A DNA stretch of 45,837 nt from Methylacidiphilum sp. Yel (GCF_004421185.1 NZ_LXQB01000027.1:1-45837), one strand, 5' to 3'; counted from the first letter of the stretch, positions 23,735-31,903 are shown. A program made the numbers and translations. Notes: generated by a model from the sequence alone, not told the origin.

Positions 23735-24692
23735 CGGCACAGACCTCAAAGTTGTGGGACCAACAAAGGTTTTTCTTTCCAAAAACTTCTACCAAAACCG
23801 ATAAATTTTTTTTTGCTATAGTTTCATAGAGAGATGGATCAGGATTGGCGCTTTCCATCGAATCGATTTCTCCGCTGCAAGTCTGGCTTTCTTTGATGAT
23901 TTCCATGACAAGGGCTTTCTTTGAAAAAGGAGTATAAAAGAAAGGGATCTTTTCCTTCCTCATGGTTTCAATGGCGGTTGCAAGTTTTCTAGGCGATAGA
24001 CCTTCTCTTTGGCCACATTCTTCAAGAATACCAGCTACAAGGATATCGTAGCGCTTTGTCAGATACATAAAAGAGTCATTAAAGAAATAGGCTTTTTTTT
24101 GTGCGATCTCTTGAAGCTTTTCTCGATACATCCGATCGATTTCTTTTAATTTGAATATATAGGAAGCGGCATTTTTTTCGTAGGCTTCTGTATGGAGTGG
24201 ATCCCGTTGGCATAACGCTTTTTTAATATTCAGCACTTGCTGAATAGCCAAGTTAGGATCAAGCCAAACATGCGGGTTAAAAGAATAAGGGCTATTTGCT
24301 GGAAGTTTATTAAGAGAGCCAATGGAAGGAATAGGTTCTATCCCTACGGTAGAAACAACAATTTTTTTTGCTTTTTCTTTTGAACTGAGCCCCTTTTCCA
24401 GCCAACTTTCCATTCCCAATCCATTAATAACAATCAAATCTGAATCTTGAATCTCTTGCATCTGCCGCATGGATAGGGAAACTTCGTGGGGCTCAGCTCC
24501 AAAGAAGATCAAGTTTTTCACTGTGACATACTCCCCTCCAATGTTGACACAAAAACAATACAGGGGCGCAATAGAAGTAAGAATTTTTAGTCTCTCCAAT
24601 CCATAGGACTTAAAAGACAAAAACCATAAGCCTATTCCTATACCCCACAGACAACACAAAACCCCCAGCCCATTATTTTGCAATGGTCGCAT
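23715..24692 (-). CDS. znuA: Metal-binding periplasmic protein, ZnuA/TroA type
   Basis: A 325-residue cluster A-I solute-binding protein that captures zinc or manganese for the ABC importer. The N-terminal hydrophobic segment (VLCCLWGIGIGLWFLSF) is a signal peptide. Ligand motifs: GAEPHEVSLSMRQ (first His) and NPHVWLDP (second His). The third position, His in the usual HDAFGY, appears as Asn in FFNDSFMYL. A final acidic ligand could be in SANPDPSLYE. There is no His-rich loop of the high-affinity ZnuA type. Metal preference is therefore open. A Fur/Zur-like dyad lies 8 bases upstream of the start codon. Confidence 0.9.
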   Translation of the reverse strand: MRPLQNNGLGVLCCLWGIGIGLWFLSFKSYGLERLKILTSIAPLYCFCVNIGGEYVTVKNLIFFGAEPHEVSLSMRQMQEIQDSDLIVINGLGMESWLEKGLSSKEKAKKIVVSTVGIEPIPSIGSLNKLPANSPYSFNPHVWLDPNLAIQQVLNIKKALCQRDPLHTEAYEKNAASYIFKLKEIDRMYREKLQEIAQKKAYFFNDSFMYLTKRYDILVAGILEECGQREGLSPRKLATAIETMRKEKIPFFYTPFSKKALVMEIIKESQTCSGEIDSMESANPDPSLYETIAKKNLSVLVEVFGKKNLCWSHNFEVCADGKEQN

Positions 24693-24699
24693 GATGCTA

Positions 24700-24717
24700 T
24701 TGATAATGAATTATTAA
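24700..24717 (-). promoter_or_regulatory. Fur/Zur-like inverted repeat before znuA
   Basis: TTGATAAT (24700-24707), two bases, then ATTATTAA (24710-24717) form an 8-2-8 dyad with one mismatch. It resembles the TGATAAT-n-ATTATCA core of Fur-family operators. Its position just before the first gene of a metal importer suggests metal-dependent repression. This is inference from sequence form; the spacing is one base longer than the classical 7-1-7. Confidence 0.45.
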
Positions 24718-24742
24718 TATAAACAATAAAACATAAAAATAA

Positions 24743-24773
24743 AAAGGCTAAGAGAAAAGAGCTCTTAGCCTTT
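24743..24773 (-). terminator. Rho-independent terminator of the DUF5069-like gene
   Basis: A perfect 12-bp stem, AAAGGCTAAGAG (24743-24754) with CTCTTAGCCTTT (24762-24773), closes a 7-base loop. Read on the minus strand it follows the stop at 24805 by about 30 bases and continues into TTTTTATTTTTATG. It separates that gene from the zinc importer operon. Confidence 0.85.
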
Positions 24774-24804
24774 CTAAGCCTCTTAAAGAAGCTTATATTT
24801 TTTT

Positions 24805-25245
24805 TTATTGGCTTTTTAGCCACTTATGGAAACAGGTAAAATCATCGATTGCGTTCAAAGTCACTGCATCAGGCATAGACCCATCATCTTTGAGACCTGC
24901 TTCCTCCAAAATGGCTTTCTTTGTCTCTGCGTCATGATGATACTGCAAAACAGCCCTGTTGTGAGCAGCAACCTTGGCTCCATCAATTTTCCCACCATTT
25001 TTTTCTACGATCCAAGCTTCAAATTCTGTATAGCTTGGTAGATTGGTTCTAATGTAATTTCGCACTTCATCTTCAGTGAGATTTAGGGCATTCATGGTCA
25101 TCGCATCAAACCCTTTACCTAGGTCGGGATAACCATCAGCTAGCATGCCTTTAGCAGCCAGGATACATTTCAGCCACATTCTTGGCAAATGCAGTACACC
25201 AAGTGGACCGGCAACTCCAGATCCAATTAAGGGAACTAGTTTCAT
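24805..25245 (-). CDS. DUF5069-like small protein
   Basis: A 146-residue soluble helical protein. It resembles DUF5069 proteins common in Verrucomicrobia: LHLPRMWLKCILAAKGMLAD, GKGFDAMTMNALNLTEDEV, YTEFEAWIVEKNGG and the end FTCFHKWLKSQ. The N-terminal MKLVPLIGSGVAGPLG is not strongly hydrophobic and is probably not a signal. Function unknown. An ideal Shine-Dalgarno, AAGGAGGT with 3-base spacing, precedes the ATG, and a strong terminator follows, so it is probably a well-expressed single gene. A 9-bp palindrome lies upstream (25279-25299). Confidence 0.75.
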   Translation of the reverse strand: MKLVPLIGSGVAGPLGVLHLPRMWLKCILAAKGMLADGYPDLGKGFDAMTMNALNLTEDEVRNYIRTNLPSYTEFEAWIVEKNGGKIDGAKVAAHNRAVLQYHHDAETKKAILEEAGLKDDGSMPDAVTLNAIDDFTCFHKWLKSQ

Positions 25246-25278
25246 TGTACCTCCTTTTTTAAGTTTATATTCATTATC

Positions 25279-25299
25279 TTTCTTTCCTTAGGAAAGAAA
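25279..25299. repeat. 9-bp palindrome between MBL and DUF5069-like genes
   Basis: TTTCTTTCC (25279-25287) and GGAAAGAAA (25291-25299) are perfectly complementary with a 3-base centre. It may be the terminator of the upstream metallo-beta-lactamase gene or an operator for the gene that follows on the minus strand. A GATAATGAATATAAAC segment lies beside it and resembles the one at the znuA dyad. Confidence 0.4.
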
Positions 25300-25337
25300 A
25301 GCCTTGGATTCAAATGCATCATTTCATAACTTTCTAA

Positions 25338-26153
25338 TCAATTGAAAGCAAAAAAAGGATTATGGACTTTTTCTTCACCTACCGTTGTCAATGGCCCATG
25401 CCCAGGACATATAATCGTATCATCAGGCAGGGTTAAAATTTTTTCCCGGTTGTTCCTTAAGGCCTCCGTATAGGAATAATTTCCCCCTCCCATTGAGCCA
25501 GCAAATAGTGAATCACCCACAATGACTAGATTTCTCTTTCCTCCAGTAACATAGTAAGAAACCCCTCCGGGAGAATGGCCATTAGTAAGAAAAGAGCTAA
25601 TGGACAAATTACCTAATTGAAATGTCTTGCCTGGAGAGAACGGCTCGGCTCCAGGAATAATCTCAAGTTGACAGCAATAAGCAGGAGCCTCTACGGCCCG
25701 TTTAAGCCTTCCTAGCTCTGCGATGTGATCAGCATGCGTATGCGTCAGCAAAATGTATTTTACGCTTAAGCCATTTACTTTAATAGCATCAAGCATTTCG
25801 GTGCAATTGCCTCCCGTATCAAAAGCCGCAGCCTCTTTTGTCATCGTATCCCATAAAAGATAATTGTTAACAGTCATATCTTCCCATCTCGTATTAAAGT
25901 GAAAGAAGCCAGGAATAACCCCTGGATCTTTTGGGTAATATAAACCTTTAGCCAAATCCAAAAGCGCCTTCTTCCCAAGACCAAGCACCGGAGCAATTCT
26001 TGCTAAAACCTCCTCATCCAACTTTCCTTCTTTCAGCCTCTGGAGTTTTTCGAAAGGCACAGCCGCTCTTTTTGCCAGCTCTTCGTCACTGATGTTAAGC
26101 CCTCTCTGCGCTTTCCCAATCACATCGATATAGTTGTCTTCCAGTGGAATCAT
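25338..26153 (-). CDS. HTH-metallo-beta-lactamase fold fusion hydrolase
   Basis: A 271-residue protein (ATG at 26153 with AGGAGA 9 bases upstream; a start two codons earlier is possible). Residues about 8-65 look like an XRE-type helix-turn-helix (IGKAQRGLNISDEELAKRAA, then VPFEKLQRLKEG and EVLARIAPVLGL). From about 85 the MBL fold follows, with HTHADHI, GHSPGG, VIVGDSLFAGS and CPGHGPLT supplying the two-metal ligands as in glyoxalase II-like enzymes. Substrate unknown. No DNA target is evident. It is single, between birA and the DUF5069-like gene. Confidence 0.85.
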   Translation of the reverse strand: MIPLEDNYIDVIGKAQRGLNISDEELAKRAAVPFEKLQRLKEGKLDEEVLARIAPVLGLGKKALLDLAKGLYYPKDPGVIPGFFHFNTRWEDMTVNNYLLWDTMTKEAAAFDTGGNCTEMLDAIKVNGLSVKYILLTHTHADHIAELGRLKRAVEAPAYCCQLEIIPGAEPFSPGKTFQLGNLSISSFLTNGHSPGGVSYYVTGGKRNLVIVGDSLFAGSMGGGNYSYTEALRNNREKILTLPDDTIICPGHGPLTTVGEEKVHNPFFAFN

Positions 26154-26251
26154 AAGCATTTTCTCCTAGTGCTGTTTAGCTTTAAAAAAACTCTGAAAAG
26201 GAATTCAAATAAAGAACATTTGTCTCTCACTAGCCATTTAAAACTCGTATC

Positions 26252-26413
26252 CTACCACCATCCAAACGTTCTCCATATTCGAAAAAATAGCGCCGACATG
26301 TAAAGAATAAACAAAAATAAAAAGATAAAAATTATCGTTTTATTCTCTTTATCCCATCTGCCACCAGGATCTCCTCCACCGGATCCTGGCCACCTTTTGG
26401 GATTTGCAACCAT
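26252..26413 (-). CDS. Small single-pass membrane protein (53 aa), putative
   Basis: A short open frame in the 385-base gap between the MBL gene and birA. It begins MVANPKRWPGSGGGDPGGRW, a Gly/Pro/Trp-rich cytoplasmic head, then DKENKT, a hydrophobic helix (IIFIFLFLFILYMSALFF) and a basic, aromatic tail (RIWRTFGWW). The composition switch from GC-rich head to AT-rich membrane segment looks gene-like. No clear Shine-Dalgarno is visible. No family recognised; it could be a small envelope protein. Confidence 0.5.
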   Translation of the reverse strand: MVANPKRWPGSGGGDPGGRWDKENKTIIFIFLFLFILYMSALFFRIWRTFGWW

Positions 26414-26538
26414 GCTATTATTCTATTTTAATTCTAGAAAATAAAAAAGGGCATTTTTTACTTTTAGATTACCTTTTTTTATTCGTTCCGGATCATTCGC
26501 CCCTATTTCAAGACATATCTTGACCACCATGAACCAGC

Positions 26539-27528
26539 TCAAATGGAAAAAATTTTTTGGATGCTTCCATTTGCACTCTCTATAAGCAAACAACCTGTTT
26601 CATCTATACCTTTCATTCGTCCTACAATTTTTTGACCATTTACTTCAAAAGTAACCTTCTCATTCAACAGCACTATCCTTTTTTCCCACGATGACTTGAT
26701 CGCGCCAAAAGATCGCTGCAAATTCCGATCCAATCGACCGAGGATTTCTATCAACAGCTCCACTCTTCGCACCTTTTTCCCCGTCTCCAAGTAAAAGGAG
26801 GTGGCTTTTCCTTGCAAGGATTCTGAAAAGTGGATTCTTTGTTGATTGAGGTTAATGCCAATGCCTATTGCAGCAAACCACTCTCCACCTTCGTCCCGAT
26901 CTATTTCTATCAGTATTCCTCCAAGCTTTTTAGTAGCAACAACGATATCATTAGGCCATTTAATAGTCACAGTTTTCAAACCCATTTGAAATAAGGCTTC
27001 CGCCGTAGAAAGAGAGCTTAAGATAGCCAATTGTTGAGGATTGGCTACTAGCCATTTTGGTCGCAATAGCACTGTCATATAAAGACCTAAGGGAAGGAAG
27101 GATTCCCATGATCGACCTTGCCTTCCTCTTCCCTGCAATTGCCTATCAGAGACGACCACAAGCCCTTCCTTAGCCCCTCTCTTTGCCTGCTTGATTACTT
27201 CATCATTTGTCGAACCAATTACTTGAAAAATCTCTGATTTCCAACGGATGTGAAAGTCCCCTCTTTCCAACAGAATCTGGAGTTCTCCCGGATGGAGGAT
27301 ATCTGGTAAAGGATCCTCAAGAGATATCCCCACTAGAGGTGAGCAATTAATGACAAACCCTTGTTCCTGCAATCTGCAAAGACTTTCCCACACTTCCTTT
27401 TCATCTGCTTTAACTGCTGCTAATAGATCACGGAACACAAGCTTGCAATTCCTATTGGCAAGCAGCCGTTTTAATAGTTGGAATTCCGTAAAAGAAGCAG
27501 CGCAAGAAGGCAAGATCATTCGACGCAT
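26539..27528 (-). CDS. birA: BirA, biotin-protein ligase (bifunctional type)
   Basis: About 329 residues from the ATG at 27528, which has TAAGG upstream and follows the GT28-PHP stop by 7 bases; the open frame extends 18 codons into that gene. The N-terminal 60 residues form a winged helix (FTEFQLLKRLLANRNCKLVF and LQEQGFVI). The catalytic domain has GSTNDEVIKQA, the biotin-binding GRGRQGRSW, TIKWPNDIVV and KLGGILIEI. The C-terminal SH3-like domain follows (VNGQKIVGRMKGID). It would attach biotin to AccB, encoded at 36.5 kb, and may also repress biotin genes. Confidence 0.93.
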   Translation of the reverse strand: MRRMILPSCAASFTEFQLLKRLLANRNCKLVFRDLLAAVKADEKEVWESLCRLQEQGFVINCSPLVGISLEDPLPDILHPGELQILLERGDFHIRWKSEIFQVIGSTNDEVIKQAKRGAKEGLVVVSDRQLQGRGRQGRSWESFLPLGLYMTVLLRPKWLVANPQQLAILSSLSTAEALFQMGLKTVTIKWPNDIVVATKKLGGILIEIDRDEGGEWFAAIGIGINLNQQRIHFSESLQGKATSFYLETGKKVRRVELLIEILGRLDRNLQRSFGAIKSSWEKRIVLLNEKVTFEVNGQKIVGRMKGIDETGCLLIESANGSIQKIFSI

Positions 27529-27535
27529 CAAAGCC

Positions 27536-29473
27536 TTAGGCAATTTCCAGTTCAAAATCCTTCTTTTGAAATAACGTTCCAAACTTATGATCCCGATAAA
27601 GGGTTATGGCAACATTCCTATTGGAACGAATACATTCTTTGATTTCATTCGCCTCTTTTGCACAATGGAGGATTGTTTTCCAGGAATAGATGTGCTTTGG
27701 CTTATGAAAATCACTGTTAGCAATAAAAGGCAGTTTTTTTAAGCCAACGGGAGAAAATAGATCATACCGATTTGCCACCTCCCAAGCATCAAGCAGAGGA
27801 GCATATTCTTGCTGATTTTCCCATAAAAATAGGGTGTTCGGCCCCCAAACACTTTGGAAAATGTGTGGATGAGAGGCAACAGCTAAGCCATTTTGTTTAT
27901 GGATCTCAGCAATAATCTCCTTTAAAGAAAGGCATGGATCAATTGGGCTTTTAAGATCGATCCCCAGTAGATGCGCAGAGGTTTTTGGGCTATATCCGTC
28001 TTTGTTAAATTCTATTCCACAGAAGAGAATCATTTCATATTTTTTCCATGCTCTTTTTTTTTCTTTCTCTATCGTTTCGAAATACTCACCGACTTTAGTC
28101 GGTGTTAATACAAGGCCAGTCAGTTCGCAGAACTTACCGATCAATCTTTTTCTGTCAACAAGATGATCGGTTACACAGATACAATCAAAACCGCGCTGTC
28201 CATAAAAATCCACGATCTCTCCTACGGATAACCTCCCATCAGAATAAGTCGAATGAATATGAAAATCGCACAGTAATGCTTGAGAGCTTTTCGTTTTGGT
28301 CACTGAAAAATTGACATTCTCAAACCTTTTCCCAGGAAAAGGGAAAACCCTCGAAGGGATGATTTCCAGGACAGATTGTTCTAGAACAAACCGAGCTATT
28401 TTAAGGGAACTGTCTGGCTTACTGATTTTTTTAAGATTGTTCTTTAATTTTTTCCAATGCTTAGCCTCGTTTTCAAATAAAAAGTCCAGAGCGGATCCGA
28501 TATCCGATGGCTTTTCAGCAAAACAAGCCACTTCGTATCTTCGTAAAAGTTCATAATTTCCTTCTTCTTGACCAGGAACAACTTGTGGAATGATCATCGG
28601 ACAACAAGCCGCAATAGCTTCCTGTACTGTAGCACCACCTGCTTTGCTAATAATCACATGATGATTGAGCAAAAGCTCGGGAATTTTATCTGTCCATCCC
28701 AAAACTTTAACCCGTTCTTCAAAGCCTTTCACATGTTCAGCAATATTGTAAAAGAGTTTTTCGTCTTTCCCCACGACGATCGTCGCTTCCCAATTCTTTC
28801 TGGATAAGAGTTGATCAATAATTTTTGATGCTTTTTTTCTTCCCGAATTGATAATATATAAAATCTTGGGCTGTCGTATGGGTTCCAAAGGCATGGAGTT
28901 TTGAGCATACTCCAAAAATTCAAGTTGGACAGGAAAACCAAATTCAAGAATCCTTTCCTCAGCTATGCCTGCTGATTTTAAAATGGTCGCCGTATCTTTA
29001 TTAGGCACTACAAAATAATCGCTCCAACTCCTATACCAAAAAGAATTGACGGTGATCGAATCAGTGATGACGGTTATTTGAACAAAGTTCTTTTCCTTCC
29101 CATCTTTAAAGATCTCTTCTATCAGAAAATTATAGAAAGGATAAGTCGACAGAACGATGTCAGGTTGCATTTCTCTCAGCAACCAATCCAAGGCCTGCTT
29201 CATTTTGGCAAAAGCCACCAGTACGTCTTCTATAAAACTCGTACGATCAAAAATGGAATAAATCCCTCGCCAAATTAATGGTGCACGATTAATGGCTGTT
29301 AGATAGCCTTGCCGCAACAGATCGCTGAACTTGCCATAACAGGTATCAAAAAGATCAATCCGATCAACAATCGCTTCGTCCGGCTCCAGATGTTCAATGG
29401 CTTCCTGTATATTCCGTGCCGCAGTGTTATGACCTTCTCCAAAACCGGCCGTCAAAATAAGTATTCGTTTCAT
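27536..29473 (-). CDS. GT28 glycosyltransferase (MGDG synthase-like) fused to PHP phosphoesterase domain
   Basis: A 645-residue two-domain protein. Residues 1-370 resemble processive diacylglycerol glycosyltransferases and MGDG synthases: LTAGFGEGHNTAARNI (8-22, the first nucleotide-binding loop), PFYNFLIEEI, TDSITVNSFWY, FGFPV and the sugar-nucleotide motif SKAGGATVQEAIA (276-288), then EEGN. Residues about 398-640 form a PHP domain: LCDFHIHSTYSDG (401-413) with H405, H407 and D412, VTDHLV (434-439), GIEFN, ASHPH and NSDFHK. PHP proteins hydrolyse phosphoesters with two or three metals. The pairing suggests transfer and then trimming of a phosphorylated glycolipid or sugar (inference). It is translated just before birA. 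Confidence 0.88.
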   Translation of the reverse strand: MKRILILTAGFGEGHNTAARNIQEAIEHLEPDEAIVDRIDLFDTCYGKFSDLLRQGYLTAINRAPLIWRGIYSIFDRTSFIEDVLVAFAKMKQALDWLLREMQPDIVLSTYPFYNFLIEEIFKDGKEKNFVQITVITDSITVNSFWYRSWSDYFVVPNKDTATILKSAGIAEERILEFGFPVQLEFLEYAQNSMPLEPIRQPKILYIINSGRKKASKIIDQLLSRKNWEATIVVGKDEKLFYNIAEHVKGFEERVKVLGWTDKIPELLLNHHVIISKAGGATVQEAIAACCPMIIPQVVPGQEEGNYELLRRYEVACFAEKPSDIGSALDFLFENEAKHWKKLKNNLKKISKPDSSLKIARFVLEQSVLEIIPSRVFPFPGKRFENVNFSVTKTKSSQALLCDFHIHSTYSDGRLSVGEIVDFYGQRGFDCICVTDHLVDRKRLIGKFCELTGLVLTPTKVGEYFETIEKEKKRAWKKYEMILFCGIEFNKDGYSPKTSAHLLGIDLKSPIDPCLSLKEIIAEIHKQNGLAVASHPHIFQSVWGPNTLFLWENQQEYAPLLDAWEVANRYDLFSPVGLKKLPFIANSDFHKPKHIYSWKTILHCAKEANEIKECIRSNRNVAITLYRDHKFGTLFQKKDFELEIA

Positions 29474-29516
29474 TCCTTTGCGATCCAGATCAATAGACCT
29501 GAATCTCTATCACTTT

Positions 29517-29765
29517 TTAGTTATTCACCAAAAGCGCCATACTACTAATAAATGAAATGCGATCAAAAGACAATGAGAAATCTATATAATCTCCTAATAT
29601 AGAAAATATATTGAAAGATTTTTTAGGAAATAAAGTATTAAAAAAAATTAACAGTTTTACCATATTAATTAGCTTCTGGGTGAGGCTATGAACGACATTT
29701 GCTAACGTTGTTAGAGCATGGCTTGCATTGCTGCTAGTTACAAAATGATTTTCCTCTCCATCCAT
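29517..29765 (-). CDS. Possible small hypothetical protein
   Basis: A minus-strand frame of 82 residues from the ATG at 29765 (the frame also opens further upstream at a TTG). It reads MDGEENHFVTSSNASHALTT then helix-like residues and a hydrophobic segment (MVKLLIFFNTLF). No family and no good ribosome binding site. It lies 43 bases upstream of the GT28-PHP gene. It may be chance in this AT-rich gap. Confidence 0.25.
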   Translation of the reverse strand: MDGEENHFVTSSNASHALTTLANVVHSLTQKLINMVKLLIFFNTLFPKKSFNIFSILGDYIDFSLSFDRISFISSMALLVNN

Positions 29766-29813
29766 TTCCAGTGGTAAACTCTCAGAACTTTTGGACGATT
29801 CGAGCCAGAGCAA

Positions 29814-30202
29814 CTAAACAAACATTTTTCTCATTTTTTATCTTAGCCTAGGCAAGGAATGCATAAGGATAAAAGCTAAAGAACATTAATAAACCAAACC
29901 TGGCGAATTAAAAAATTAAAGTATTTTCTCATTATAAGTGTAGTAGGCTTGCAGGCTATTTCTAAACTAATCTAATATTAGCCCTTCCCCTTCCCTTTCC
30001 TATCCCTGAGAAGATAAATTTCAGAAAATCTTTACCTTCCTCAATAAAACATTTGTCAAGGAAAATCCGCAGCCATGGAGTAGATTCAGATAATTATGAC
30101 TATTAATTGGGCAGTTGAGCTGCTTTTAGGAGAGATTTCCAGTAGAAATAAATGGCCTATGAGTAGAAATGAACGCCCCATTTGAAAGGATGGGGGAAAA
30201 GA
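29814..30202. other. Non-coding region with short direct repeats
   Basis: No convincing gene. AGTAGAAAT occurs at 30141-30149 and 30162-30170, a 21-bp period (two helical turns), upstream of the plus-strand fabI cluster. A 29-codon open frame (30096-30185, MTINWAVELLLGE) spans the repeats but has no strong support. No tRNA-, 6S- or riboswitch-like fold was recognised. Confidence 0.4.
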
Positions 30203-30343
30203 ATGGAAGATCTTCGTTCGGAAATTAGTTCTAGATCTACATCTCAGAAAAAAAATCGAACAACTCGTTTTAAAAAAAAAGATAGGCTTGTGCTTACTGA
30301 TTTAAAATTTGCTCTTTATATTTTCTTTTGTTTTCTTCATTAA
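30203..30343 (+). CDS. Possible 46-aa leader peptide before fabI
   Basis: A short plus-strand frame, MEDLRSEISSRSTSQKKNRT followed by a Lys-rich stretch and a hydrophobic end (FALYIFFCFLH). It begins after a purine-rich GGGGGAAAAGA and stops 10 bases before the fabI ATG, with the fabI Shine-Dalgarno (AAGGA) overlapping its stop. That arrangement would allow coupling. No homologue recognised. Confidence 0.3.
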   Translation: MEDLRSEISSRSTSQKKNRTTRFKKKDRLVLTDLKFALYIFFCFLH

Positions 30344-30353
30344 GGATTTTATT

Positions 30354-31136
30354 ATGAATTATAAGCCACTATTAGGAAAAAATGCCCTTGTCTTTGGTGT
30401 TGCTAATAAATGGAGCATCGCTTGGGCCGTTGCCAAAACCTGGCACGAGGCCGGAGCCAACTTGATCGTTGGATACCAGGGAGAAAGACTAAAGAAACCT
30501 GTGGAAGCTCTCCTTTCTGAACTCCCTCCTAGTCCTCCTTCTTTGGCTTTTCCTTGTGATGTCAGTAATGAACAAGAAATTAAATCTTTCTTTTCGCAGG
30601 CTGTAAAACATTTTCCCAAAATCGATCTTTTACTCCACTCCATTGCTTTTGCTCCAAAAGAAGCATTAGAAAAAAACTTCTATGAGACAACTCGAGAAGA
30701 TTTTATAAAAACTTTTGAAATAAGTGTGTATTCTTTTATAGCCTTAGCAAGGGAAGCCAAAGCCTTGTTCAGAGATGGAGGCAGTATTTTGACGTTATCT
30801 TATTATGGCTCAGAAAAAGTTATATTAAATTACAAAATTATGGGGCCCGCAAAATCAGCCCTTGAATCCTCCGTAAGGTATCTGGCCTATGAGTTTGGCA
30901 AAGATCAGATACGGGTCAATGCTTTAAGTCCTGGGCCAATAAACACATTAGCTGCAAGAGGAATCAGCGGATTTACAAAGTTTTTAAAAGAATGTGAAGC
31001 AAAATCCCCATTGAAAAGAAATGTAGAAGCCAAAGAAGTAGCATCGGTTGCTTTATTTCTCGCATCAGATGAATCCAGAGCCATTACAGGACAAACGATT
31101 TACGTTGACTGTGGATACTCTATCCTTGGATTCTAA
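30354..31136 (+). CDS. fabI: Enoyl-[acyl-carrier-protein] reductase FabI
   Basis: A 260-residue SDR-family enzyme that performs the NAD(P)H-dependent last reduction of each fatty acid elongation cycle. The start at 30354 follows AAGGATTTT. The nucleotide-binding loop is the FabI form, ALVFGVANKWSIAWAVAK. FabI-specific catalytic Tyr and Lys are in SYYGSEKVILNYKIMGPAKS (Y-x6-K). The end has FLASDESRAITGQTIYVDCG, typical of the family. It begins a six-gene plus-strand cluster; the following HAD gene is 33 bases away. Confidence 0.95.
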   Translation: MNYKPLLGKNALVFGVANKWSIAWAVAKTWHEAGANLIVGYQGERLKKPVEALLSELPPSPPSLAFPCDVSNEQEIKSFFSQAVKHFPKIDLLLHSIAFAPKEALEKNFYETTREDFIKTFEISVYSFIALAREAKALFRDGGSILTLSYYGSEKVILNYKIMGPAKSALESSVRYLAYEFGKDQIRVNALSPGPINTLAARGISGFTKFLKECEAKSPLKRNVEAKEVASVALFLASDESRAITGQTIYVDCGYSILGF

Positions 31137-31169
31137 AGCTAAAGGCTGCAATTGTAACATTATCCTTTC

Positions 31170-31862
31170 ATGTCAACAATAAAACATATCATTCTATGGG
31201 ATATCGATGGCACTCTTATCCATTCTACTGGGAGCGGACTAAGAGCTATTTTTCGGACAATCAATGAACTCTATAATCTAGAGATGCATCCCAAAGAATT
31301 AGACTATCGGGGAAGAACAGATCTCATGATCGCAAAACAAATTTTGAATAGATGCCAGGTGCCATGGACCCCTGAAAACCTTTCTATTTACAGAAATCAT
31401 TATTTGAAAGTTCTTCGGGAAGAACTTACAAGTCATGATACAGGGAAGCTTTGTCGAGGAATATTAGATATTTTGCAAACAATAAGTACTATCTCTACTG
31501 TCAAAATGGGGCTTTTGACCGGTAATTTCAGAAAAGCTGCTCAGATCAAACTTTCCTATTATAAGCTATGGACCTATTTTTCTTTTGGGCTGTTTGGTGA
31601 TCAACACGAATCAAGAAATTCTTTAGCCAGTATGGCTGCTGAGCTTGTTATGGCAATGTTCGGTCAGGGTATTGAAAAAAAGAATTTTTGGGTAGTGGGA
31701 GATACTCCTCACGATGTTCTTTGCGCTAAATTTGCAGGTTTTACTTCGATTGCTGTGGCTACTGGAGGCTTCAGCAAGGAAGAACTTAACCAATACCAAC
31801 CCGATTACTCTTTTGAAGACCTTGCTTGCGTAAAAGATTTCTTCTCTCTTTTTGCTGATTAG
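31170..31862 (+). CDS. HAD-superfamily phosphatase (Gph-like)
   Basis: A 230-residue phosphoglycolate phosphatase-like protein with a helical cap. Motif I LWDIDGTLIHSTGSG has both Asp residues; motif II is MGLLTGNFRKAA, motif III Lys lies in the AAQIKLSYYK region and motif IV is WVVGDTPHDVLCAKFAG. The TGN and SGxG pattern fits enzymes that act on small phosphorylated metabolites. Substrate unassigned. It lies between fabI and the disulfide reductase gene in the same transcription direction. Confidence 0.85.
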   Translation: MSTIKHIILWDIDGTLIHSTGSGLRAIFRTINELYNLEMHPKELDYRGRTDLMIAKQILNRCQVPWTPENLSIYRNHYLKVLREELTSHDTGKLCRGILDILQTISTISTVKMGLLTGNFRKAAQIKLSYYKLWTYFSFGLFGDQHESRNSLASMAAELVMAMFGQGIEKKNFWVVGDTPHDVLCAKFAGFTSIAVATGGFSKEELNQYQPDYSFEDLACVKDFFSLFAD

Positions 31863-31903
31863 CCCTGAAGAAAGATTGCAAAAAAAAATTTTGAGGATTT
31901 TCA

